From assembly GCA_037783415.1 (NCBI GenBank), contig JAZGTN010000170.1, positions 1,221,501 through 1,285,500 of the forward strand: a stretch of 64,000 nucleotides of DNA, read 5' to 3'. The notes under the pieces were generated by a model. That model saw only the letters and a program-made list of their open reading frames with translations, was not told the DNA's origin and did not search any database. The translations under genes and the position numbers were made by a program. The stretch comes from Leptasterias polaris (lineage: Eukaryota > Echinodermata > Asteroidea > Forcipulatida > Asteriidae). Positions 44,301-56,800 of the stretch are shown here, piece after piece. Position 1 is the first letter of the stretch, and each line of letters starts with the position of its first letter.

Positions 44301-47300
44301 CTATCCAATGTTTATAGTGGGTTTAAAAATAATATTAATACTAACAATATTAAAAAATAAAAACAATAAATAAACTAAGCGACAATGGTATTAACAGTCT
44401 ATTTCTATTTAGATATAATTTGTTTGCACGTTCATAATTGATTTTGTTTTGTATCGGCCATAACAACATTTCCCTACTCAAAGCATTATTTCAGACAAAC
44501 CTTCTCAGCAAGACAGTTTTCGTGATGTGACCAAACTTAGGTTATAATAAGTCTGCCTTATATTATAAGGCAGACTTTCAAGATGCTAGGTCCGATTTTG
44601 GCCGATTTTACTAGAACATTTAGATGTAAATTTTAAATGCCCATTTTTATAGATTAGAGAAAGTTATAAGCTTTGTTAAAAAGTAGGATTGCACGAAAAA
44701 ATACAAGCACATGATATAAGGGGTAGCTTATTAAAAACTAAAATTGAATAATTTGTCGCGATCCCAACATTACTTTAGCTCCATCAGCCATGTACAAACA
44801 ATTTGCATGTTGTTTTTCGTGCATTGTCTGTGACATAAATGCGCAAGTACTTTGCATACTTCTTGCTTTGAAACAGAACCTTATGTCAAAAAAACAAAAA
44901 CATAAAACAAAACGAAACCCAAAACCACACTGTTTCTTTTATTTGTGTTTGCCAATACTTATGAGTGGGAAGTTTGTTTAACCAATGAATATGTGGTGAC
45001 TACAATTTGTTCATAGCTCTTCACCTTGGCAAACATTTACCTAAAAGCATTCTCAAGTGCGATGCATGTGCCTTGTGAGCATGGGGAGCTACGGCAAAAA
45101 TCAATCTGCACGCTGCAATCATCACCCTCGTACCCAGCATCACAGTCACACTTGCCGTTGTCACAATGCCCTTTTAAACACACTTGCTGTAAAGAAAAAA
45201 TGCTGGTGTATACAAATTATGACATATTGGGAACATTAGAGTTGTCATCGTGTAAATTTAATGCGTTTTTGTCATTAATTCCAATTTGTGTTGGTTTTAA
45301 TATACCTGTTGTACCATATTCATAGGATTTCAATGCTATCGGTGCATGTTTCCGGCTATAAAAGGAAATTATTAATTTGTTAATTTCTAAAATCTTGTTT
45401 TTATTTTGCTGTAATTATATTTAATGACCATAATTACCCTGTTCGTGACAAATTCACTTTAAAATAACTGAACTGATAAAATAATCACTGAAAGTGCAAT
45501 GCTCTCACCTCGCAGACACATTTGTACCCGTTGATTTCGTCTTGGCATTTGCCGTGAATACAAGGTGAGCTTCGACACTCATCTACCCCCACATCACACT
45601 GCTCTCCCTCGTATCCCATCGGACAATCACAAGAGAAGGCATCAACGAGATCAGTACAAGTGCCGTTCATCATGCAAGGCGAGCTCTCACACTCGTCAAT
45701 TTCATACTGACAGACCAAACCCTCATACCCAGCAGTGCAGCGGCAAGAAAACCCGTTGAGCTCATCAGCGCAAGACCCATACCAACAAGGTGCGCTGGCA
45801 CACTCGTCGAGGTCTACTTCACAAAGTGTGCCCTCGGTACCAGGTACACACTGGCAGGAGAATCCATTGACGAGATCAGTACAGTTGCCATGAACACAAG
45901 GGGAGCTTAGACACTCGTCTGTATCAAATTGGCAAGAATTGCCGTTGAAACCCTCTTTGCATTGACAACTAAACCCTCGGTCTTCGTCGAAACAAGTTGC
46001 GTTGTTTTTGCAGACGGGTGGCCAATCGTCACACATATTAATGCCATCGATGCATCTTAGAGAGAGAAAAAAAAAGTGGCTCATATTCTTTTAATTATTT
46101 TGAGCACGGTATTTACTTTAACGTTCATTTTTCAGGAAGAATGAACCCATAACGACAGTGTCCATTAAAGGCACTGAACACGTTTGGTAATTACTCAAAA
46201 TATATAATTTATTAGCATAAAAACTTACTTGGTAACCAGCAACGGAGAGCTGTTGATAGTATAAAACATTGTGAGAAACCACTCCCTCTGAATTAACGCA
46301 GTTTTTGAGAAAGAGGTAACTTCTCACTAAAATAATAAAAGACTTCATGCATGAAGCCTTTTATTAGCATCTGAAAGCACACAAAATTGTGCAACAAGGT
46401 TGTTTTTTCTTTCTTTATTTTCTTGCAACTTCGATGACCGATTCGGCCCAAATTTTCACAGGTTTGTTATTTTATGCATATGTTGGGATACACCGAGTGA
46501 CAATACTGGTCTTTGATAATTACCAAACATGTTCAGTGCCTTTAAGAGTCTAATAATGGATGATTAGTTTAAGTTTTTGTTAGCTTTATGAAACAATTGT
46601 TCAGTTTTGTGTTTGACGCCGCGGTAAAAACACTTACCTATAACCATTGGTTTGATCCAGGCATGTTTCATTGTCAAAACACGGATAACTAGAACATTCG
46701 TCAATGTTTACTTCACACATCGTCCCGTCAAACCCTGGTAGACACTGGCAGCGAAACTCGGCAACATCGTCAACACATGTGGCGTTATTCGTACACGGAT
46801 CGCTCAGACACTCGTTCGTCTCATTCTGGCAGATGGTGCCTTCGTATCCAGGTTGACAAGTGCATCTGTTTTGGGGGTACAATTGAAAGGTAAAAGTATA
46901 TACATTACAATTAGTTTGCCCACTTATAGCGAGAAAAAACAAACAAAACGGTTTTCGTGTGACTTTGATGTGAACATTTGAATCAGAGATGAGTGGTTTG
47001 TGAACACTTATAAAATTGTACATTGTTTGGTTTGCGGTATAACACCATATATCTATTTGCTGTGTAGATTATGTTTTTTTCAGAACTTGTCTTGCTATTT
47101 ATTCTACTGATTTTTTTCGGAATTCGTGAGACTACTTAGTTCTGAAAAGAACTGTCCTGCTGATTAACTACTGGGCGGAAGGTAGGAAATCGGCCGTGAC
47201 TATACTACTTTTCGCTTAGTGAATCGAGGGGACTTTTTCTCGTTATAAATTATAAAATTATAGTGTGCCGTCTTGAAAGCAGGAATTTAGACTACAATTT

Positions 47301-50300
47301 ATCAGCTAAAATATCCAACAGCGATGGGAAAAAATGAAAAAGAAGAGCTGCCACAGTGTAGTGTTAACCTTCATTCTATAGTTTATTATACCTGAATCCT
47401 CCTATGAGATCAAGACAAGTTGAGTCAAACAAGCAGGGATTGCTGGCACATTCGTCCACCTCGATGTCGCACATGTCACCCTCGAATCCCTCCTGGCACA
47501 CACAGTGAAAACCATCCAGTCTGTCCACACACGTTCCGTTGTTCTGGCAAGTTTGGTTGATGCAATAATCAATATCAACCTGTGAAAGAAAGATTTTAAC
47601 AAGAAGACTTTGGACAAATTTGCTATGATTAGGCTTTAATCAGTTACACACCAGTGCAGAAAAGTTCAGTTTTTGATATGCCTTTAAAAGAATACTAGCC
47701 AATCCGGGGTTGATGGAGGTATAATTCTAAACCAACCCTAAAAATTGGAACAATTTCTCTCCAATGATTAACATATGGGAAAATGGAATCCTTGAAAACA
47801 TTAGAATTTCCTTTCACGAATAAATCAGAAAGTATGTACTCCCACTATCCGACTCACACTTAACTGCAAATTTGCATTTAATGTTTAGAAGAAAAAAGTT
47901 GTTTTCAAATACCTCGCAAAGATCTCCAAAGTATCCCTGGATGCAATAACATTGGAAGTGACCAACGAGATCTAGGCACGTAGCATTGTTATGACAAGGG
48001 TTGGACTCGCATTCGTCGATCTCAATTTGGCATAATGTACCATTGAATCCAATGGGACAGTTACAGGTGTAACCATCTACTTCATCTAAACACGTAGCAT
48101 TGTTATGGCAGGGACTTGAATCACATTCATCTATGTTTGTTTGACATGTATTACCTTCGAAACCCGGTAAACATGCGCAGTTAAACCAATCGAGTCCCTC
48201 TGTACAGATCCCACCATTAAGACATGGCGAGACCAAGCATTCATTAATATCAATGCTGCAGTCTTTTCCCTCGAAGCCTGGTGCGCATGAGCAGGAAAAA
48301 TTTCCAATGAGGTCATGACACGTAGATCCATTGAGGCACGGATGGTCTGAGCACTCGTCTATTTCACAAAATTCATCAACGTAGACAAAGCCGGGTACAC
48401 AAGAACAGTTGAAGTAATTAATAAAATCATCACACGTGGCGCCATTTTTACAGGGTGCTGACCCACACTCATCTATTTCCACGTCACATTGCAGTCCTGA
48501 TTAGAAAAGATAATGCTATTAGACTTTCCCTTGCTAATCAAATATTCTCCAAAGTGGCGGATAGGGTTGTGTGTCACATTGACATTTCAAATGTTTTTCC
48601 TGTTTTCCTGCGTTACTAAAAGGCCAGTCGGTGTCCATTTCAGGTCTCTTCACTTTGAACACACCGTTAATTTCAGGAAGTGCCACAACATGGTGTATGG
48701 GAAGGTATACGTTTGGTAATCACTCTTAAAATTAATGGCAATCAAAACCTATTGGTTTATAGAAGCCTACAGCAACTTTCGATAGTTCAAAGCATTTTTT
48801 AGAAACATTTCACTTCAAAGTTTTGTGGTAATGTAAAAAATATATCAGTTTTTATGCCCCAAAATTTGAATATGAGAAACGTTTCTGTCAAAAACGCTTC
48901 TCAGATTGTGTATTCCTGTTAGGGATTATTATTCCTGCGTGGACATTATTATTTGCTCTGTATTTTCGGCGACATTTAAAAAACGCGATCACCCTTTGAA
49001 ATGGAATTTTCACATGTTAATTATTATTGTTCATATCTACATTTATATAGGATTAAAACAATCGGACGGTTCCGAAAACCAATGGTATACTTTGCCTAGT
49101 ATAGGGAAACCAATGAACCCCTATCATGGCCTATTGAAACTATAGGCAGAGCTTGAAACGATTTCACAACGCGATAAGCTTCATTTTAAGATGAGTTGTC
49201 AGTATTACCATAGTGATTTGCACTGTGACATCACACTTTGCTTGGCAATTAAGATTGATTTGGACTTAAGATCAGTCTTAGCTCTTTCCGGAGGGCGGGA
49301 AGCTGCTGCAAACAAACCCTACAAAGTTGTCCGATCATACCCAATCTGATCACCTCCATTTGAGATGTCCAGTAACAAAATAGCTAACTATAGACATCTT
49401 AAATAGCGGTAAGGTTTGATAGTTTTGGTAAAGGGTTTGACTGAAGAACTTTAGGGTTCGTTTGCAGCAGCTTCTCTCCCTGCAGGTGAGCTCTCTAGTC
49501 TACATTCGGCAATCGGTAACAGCGACCATTCTAAGCAAATTAATGGTTCCAAACATCAAAAGACCCCGCCCGAAATGATGTACTTTCTTTCCCCCAGTTG
49601 CAGGGGATTCTGTCCCGCGGTATGTTAGTCACCCGGTAAATATTAATATGAGCTAAGGGGAATTGAGTCAGAAGAGGGCGCTATCGGGGGACAGAATCTG
49701 TCAACGGAACTATAGCCGGAGCCCATATAAAACGTATACGGAAACCAACCTGACCAACCGTCGATGCAAACACACGAGAACCGATTCACGTTATCCACGC
49801 ATGTTGATCCATTCTGACACGGCCCAGATGCGCACTCGTCGATATCCGTGTTGCAGTCCGATCCTGAGAAATTAATCACATAATAAAAAACCTAAGTTTT
49901 GAACCATATTAAAGGGAATGTATACGTTTGGTAATCACTCCTAAAACTAGTGGCAATACAAACTTATTGGTTAGAAGCCTACAGCAGCTTTCGATGGTAA
50001 AAATCAATTTGAGAAACTTTTCACTCCGAAGAGATGTGGTTACGTAAAATGATACCAGTTTTTATGCCACAAAATTTGAATCTGAGAAGCGAGACCACCT
50101 TTTGAAATGAAACTGGCACAGGTTAGTTTAGTTGTATATATCTACTTTTGTATAAAATTAAAACAATGGAACAGTTCCGAAAACCAAAGGTATACTTTGT
50201 CTTTAACTCGCCGAAAAAATATATGGTGCTTGTGATGAACTAAAGAAAAATTCACCAATTTCCTACCTTCCCATCCATCATGGCATATCTTGGCCCCCGT

Positions 50301-50833
50301 AGCTTTGTCGCATTCATAATGGCCATGGGTATCGTCACGTGGTTTGCAATACACACTGCAGTCTGAAGTGTAGAAATTGGCATTGCAGTAGATTTTCACT
50401 TTGTAAAGGAATCTGCCAGAGGACAAAACAAATTAATCACTTATTTAATGAATTAAAAAGATAGATTCAGTATTGGTGGCGTGTCGTGGCCGAGCGGTCT
50501 AGGTCACCGGACCTAAGCTCTGGTGTTTTCAGCAGCAGAGTGTGGGTTCGATACCCGGTCATGACACTTGTGCCCCTGAGCAAGGCACTTAACCATAATT
50601 GCTTCGAAAAAGTTGGGAAGGTAGTGCATTCTGCTCTACCAGACAGGCATCCTAGTGGATGATACCCATGCCTACATCCTTAAGGACTGTGAAGGGGGTA
50701 ACCCTGTTTCAGCCCCAGGAGTAGGAGGCAACGTGCCCCTGGTGTCAATTGATTTGGGTCGATGGCCCAAATCAGTTATGTGTAGCCCTCACCTTGAGTG
50801 GCCGTCCGTGGCCTTGTGAGTTGGGCGACATCT

Positions 50834-50871
<38 letters not shown>

Positions 50872-53800
50872 TTAGCAACTTTCTTATCCGACGATTAATC
50901 TTGGATTTATATAGTGGAAGGGGCAGGGGCATTAATGAGGGGGGGGGGGGGGGGGCACTTCCCACCCGTGTTCCCCTTAGTTAAGCCACTGCCTATACTA
51001 GTCCAACTTTGCTACTGCAACGGCCGGGTTTTGTCATGTCGTCTCTATTAATTTGATTGTTTCGAATGTATGCACAGGCTGCTGTCTCACAGTCTTCGTA
51101 TCCTTAACACAATATTTATTTTGTACAGACCCAGATATCAACTTACATCATATTCCTACTACACTTTTAAATTGACACCATGGGTATTGCCACATTATAG
51201 ATACAAAAAGAATCAAAATTCACACCATAGGGTATTAAAATAACACTAATATCTGCCAACACGATTGCATTATAGCACCCTATGCTGGTCATTTTGAGTC
51301 GCTCTTTGGTATTTATATGTGACAACACTCATGATGTCAATTTTAACACACCAGGTTTTTGCATTGTATACCTGAATTGGATCGGAACTGGAGATGACAC
51401 TTACTCTGACTTGTTGTTCTTCATTGTATAATCCGACCACGTGGCCTCACCAACTGAAGCAGACTTGATGATGACATTTTGGAAGTACTCGCCAATGTCG
51501 TCCTTCTTGCCGAATAAGTCCTTATCATACGCACGTACTTTAACTCGCACCCCACCCTAATGTGGTTATATACACAGACAAAACAACACATTTCATATTA
51601 AAGGCAAAGTATATCTTTGGTTTTTTGAACCCTTTGATTGTTTTAGTCCTATAAAATGTAGATATATACAAGAAAACTAATCAGTGAACATTTCATTTCA
51701 AAAGGTGGTCGTATTTTTTAGATATCGCCGAAAACCTGGAGCGAATAATGTCCACACAGGAAGAATAATTCCCATAGGAATACACAATCTGAGAAACTTT
51801 TTCGACAGAAAAGTTTCTTAGATTCAAATTTTGGGGAATAAAAACTGATGTCGTTTTCCATAACCACATTACTTCGAAGTGAAATGATTCTCAAAATGCT
51901 TTATACTTTCGAAAACTGCTGTACTTCTTACCACGTAACTTGTAATGGCCATTAATTTCCATCAAACGTATACAGATTCTTTAAACATTGATTATATATG
52001 ATCGAACAAAAGTTGTGGACGTTATATATTGTCCAAAAGCTAACTTTGTATAAATGTATACAAATCAATTTGCCATATGAATATTTCCATTTATTGCTGC
52101 CACTAGAAATTTCTACCAAGCACTCCATCTTTGTAATATAGTTTTTGATTTGACAAACGGAACATTTTCGATAATATTTTTACGTACTTTATTTAAAATT
52201 AAGCATCTAAACAATTGAAAATAATCTTACGATATACACTGTTATGTTTTTAGTGCTGATAAAGAGAGAATTTTAACGGTATACATGGATTTCTTTTTGT
52301 TTTTTAATGGTCATTACCTATTTTTAAAATGGAGTGTACCCAAACAGCGATCGCAAATGATTGCGCAACACCCCTTCCGCCCCCCTGGTTTTCCTCTTAC
52401 TTTGCGAACTAACACGGTCCGCCATTTTGTGGAGTCAACAATTTGACTCTACAAAATGGCGTGCCGTGCAGTTCACGATGTAAAAGAAAAACCACGCACT
52501 TTCGAGGCATACTTGTGTGGATCATTATATTCTACTTTTAAAACATCATTCTAACCATATGCATTTTATAACAAACGGTTTCAAACACTTTTCATAGACC
52601 AACTCGCCCGATCGAAGGCACCGTGTCCCTTTAATGTATGTGGACAAAACCTCAGACAAAGGAAACTGTCACATGATAGTAATATGCCTTCTGTAACCGT
52701 GACGTATAATTCCACTATAAGCCACGCCCACTTCACACAAGCTGGCGTCACTGATTTCCAGAAGATCATAAAAGTTGCCTGGAGGTACTTTTTCTTTGAT
52801 GGTTACAGTTTAATAATTGAATTTGGCGCTAACAAACGTTTCTTAAAGATCTTGAGGTCGTCTTAGGTTTCTGGCATAAGAAACGCTTTCGGACTCGAAA
52901 TGGCTGATTTTGGGTAAAGTTGCACACACTTGGAGCCATAAGTGCATAGTGCATAGTGCATAGTGCATAGTGCATAGTGCATAGTGCATAGTGCATAGTG
53001 CATAGTGCATAGTGCATAGTGCATAGTGCATAGTGCATAGTGCATAGTGCATAGTGCATAGTGCATAGTGCATAGTGCATAGTGCATAGTGCATAGTGCA
53101 TAGTGCATAGTGCATAGTGCATAGTGCATAGTGCATAGTGCATAGTGCATAGTGCATAGTGCATAGTGCATAGTGCATAGTGCATAGTGCATAGTGCATA
53201 GTGCATAGTGCATAGTGCATAGTGCATAGTGCATAGTGCATAGTGCATAGTGCATAGTGCATAGTGCATAGTGCATAGTGCATAGTGCATAGTGCATAGT
53301 GCATAGTGCATAGTGCATAGTGCATAGTGCATAGTGCATAGTGCATAGTGCATAGTGCATAGTGCATAGTGCATAGTGCATAGTGCATAGTGCATAGTGC
53401 ATAGTGCATAGTGCATAGTGCATAGTGCATAGTGCATAGTGCATAGTGCATAGTGCATAGTGCATAGTGCATAGTGCATAGTGCATAGTGCATAGTGCAT
53501 AGTGCATAGTGCATAGTGCATAGTGCATAGTGCATAGTGCATAGTGCATAGTGCATAGTGCATAGTGCATAGTGCATAGTGCATAGTGCATAGTGCATAG
53601 TGCATAGTGCATAGTGCATAGTGCATAGTGCATAGTGCATAGTGCATAGTGCATAGTGCATAGTGCATAGTGCATAGTGCATAGTGCATAGTGCATAGTG
53701 CATAGTGCATAGTGCATAGTGCATAGTGCATAGTGCATAGTGCATAGTGCATAGTGCATAGTGCATAGTGCATAGTGCATAGTGCATAGTGCATAGTGCA

Positions 53801-56800
53801 TAGTGCATAGTGCATAGTGCATAGTGCATAGTGCATAGTGCATAGTGCATAGTGCATAGTGCATAGTGCATAGTGCATAGTGCATAGTGCATAGTGCATA
53901 GTGCATAGTGCATAGTGCATAGTGCATAGTGCATAGTGCATAGTGCATAGTGCATAGTGCATAGTGCATAGTGCATAGTGCATAGTGCATAGTGCATAGT
54001 GCATAGTGCATAGTGCATAGTGCATAGTGCATAGTGCATAGTGCATAGTGCATAGTGCATAGTGCATAGTGCATAGTGCATAGTGCATAGTGCATAGTGC
54101 ATAGTGCATAGTGCATAGTGCATAGTGCATAGTGCATAGTGCATAGTGCATAGTGCATAGTGCATAGTGCATAGTGCATAGTGCATAGTGCATAGTGCAT
54201 AGTGCATAGTGCATAGTGCATAGTGCATAGTGCATAGTGCATAGTGCATAGTGCATAGTGCATAGTGCATAGTGCATAGTGCATAGTGCATAGTGCATAG
54301 TGCATAGTGCATAGTGCATAGTGCATAGTGCATAGTGCATAGTGCATAGTGCATAGTGCATAGTGCATAGTGCATAGTGCATAGTGCATAGTGCATAGTG
54401 CATAGTGCATAGTGCATAGTGCATAGTGCATAGTGCATAGTGCATAGTGCATAGTGCATAGTGCATAGTGCATAGTGCATAGTGCATAGTGCATAGTGCA
54501 TAGTGCATAGTGCATAGTGCATAGTGCATAGTGCATAGTGCATAGTGCATAGTGCATAGTGCATAGTGCATAGTGCATAGTGCATAGTGCATAGTGCATA
54601 GTGCATAGTGCATAGTGCATAGTGCATAGTGCATAGTGCATAGTGCATAGTGCATAGTGCATAGTGCATAGTGCATAGTGCATAGTGCATAGTGCATAGT
54701 GCATAGTGCATAGTGCATAGTGCATAGTGCATAGTGCATAGTGCATAGTGCATAGTGCATAGTGCATAGTGCATAGTGCATAGTGCATAGTGCATAGTGC
54801 ATAGTGCATAGTGCATAGTGCATAGTGCATAGTGCATAGTGCATAGTGCATAGTGCATAGTGCATAGTGCATAGTGCATAGTGCATAGTGCATAGTGCAT
54901 AGTGCATAGTGCATAGTGCATAGTGCATAGTGCATAGTGCATAGTGCATAGTGCATAGTGCATAGTGCATAGTGCATAGTGCATAGTGCATAGTGCATAG
55001 TGCATAGTGCATAGTGCATAGTGCATAGTGCATAGTGCATAGTGCATAGTGCATAGTGCATAGTGCATAGTGCATAGTGCATAGTGCATAGTGCATAGTG
55101 CATAGTGCATAGTGCATAGTGCATAGTGCATAGTGCATAGTGCATAGTGCATAGTGCATAGTGCATAGTGCATAACCCTACAAACTCTCGGGACAAATTT
55201 GATCCGGATTTGGGGTCTCAGGAGGCCTGAATGCTGACCCGGAACTGGTAATAAAGGGATTTTAACTCAGATTCTGCTTTTAGTTTTGAGACACTGATTC
55301 CGCGTCAGTTTTCACAGTGCCGTGAACACAAACTGTGCGTGCAGCAGATATGCCTTGAAGAACTTTTGACCTAACTTGACCAATACAGGAATGCTCTAAA
55401 CCTAAACATGCAATACCTCTTAATAGTTATTAAATTAGTAATGGATATTTTCCTGTATGATCGTTTTGTCATTGACTCCACAATTTGCTTGATGCGTCTT
55501 CTTACCTTCCAGTTACTAATTTTCTTCAGCTGTGGATTCGCGATGTTTTTCGGGATAATGACAGGAAAGTCGAATTTATTGTTGTTATCAAATAAAACAT
55601 CTGTGTCAATCTTCATGACGCTGCATTTACTTAAGTCGTCTGAACTGCAATTAAATATCAATTCGAAAGTTCAAGTATTATCAAGTTTACTGATCAATTC
55701 CCTACAAAAATATATTTGATAATCAATTTTAGACAGCGGCGGCGGAACACTTTTAAAAGTGGGGGGGGCAAATTTTGTCCCCATGTATTTTATTTCCATT
55801 TGCACAACATAGGTATATAGGCACACACCGGGTATGTTGGGCAATTTTGGGGGTACAAACAGACCCACACATGACTCTGGAGGTCTTCCAGGAGTAGATT
55901 AGACCAATCCCTAAATTTTGCAAACGAAACCGTCAAATTTGGCCGTTATCGAGCATTTTCAAAAAACTAAGTTCACGTGATTTATCTGAACCAATTTTTG
56001 TTACGCAGATAAATCATATGATCTTTGGAGTTAATCCCGACCGTACCTCAAGACTCTTTCTAGAAAGGTGACAAGCATTTTTCAAAACGGGCGCACAAGA
56101 AATCTTCTTTGCTGAATTATCGGAAATAGATTGATTTAGTTGAGAAGCTTTAACTAAAAAGTTCAAGTTTAAGCAAATACTTGGGTCGGTGTTCAACCGG
56201 GAAGGGGGGGGGGGGGGGGTGCTAAAACCAATGTGTTGGGTGGGGTCCTGGGGCCGGCCTTACGGCCCCTGGTAGGGTCCAGGGGCGAAGCCCCGGTGGG
56301 GGTCCTGGGGGAAAAGCCCCCTTGAGTTTGAGCTTTTGGCGTTTTGGGGGTGAAAAATTAAGCCTCTTTATGCATTAGAAAAAAAGACATACTTTTTAAG
56401 CACTTCTGATCCATATAAATCTTTTTAATTTTATTTAATATTTTTCAATGATGCTCCGAGCTCCCTCTTGTTAGAACTTATTGCCACTCATCTGGGTTAG
56501 GCTGATAATGCCCGCATGAAGTCCCCAGAATATTGTGTACAAAACGGGTACATAGGCTGTGCAAGTCTCGCGCGCATTCGAACTTCCGGGACCATAGTGG
56601 TCCCAACCATATGGAGTTTTACGTGGGCGAGATTTTGTTTCATCAATTATTTTAGTTTAACGTAGTTTGTGACCTAGAAAATTATACATGTTGTTGGGAA
56701 CGCAATACTAAGTGATAACAAAATATGAAAGTAAAACCAATTCAACAATATAACGAAGAAAACCCGAGAATTAAACTTGACCTCAGCTTCCGGTTATTGC

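Noticed and set aside
52720..52815. Minus-strand open stretch [16 protein letters not shown] next to the satellite
   Set aside because: No usable acceptor precedes it, and exons 3 and 4 join cleanly in phase 0 without it.
52942..55174. CRISPR array
   Set aside because: A contiguous 7-bp tandem array has no spacers; the window is eukaryotic.
52829..55196. Three overlapping open frames of about 776 codons on the minus strand
   Set aside because: They are translations of the heptamer satellite in all three registers, not genes.
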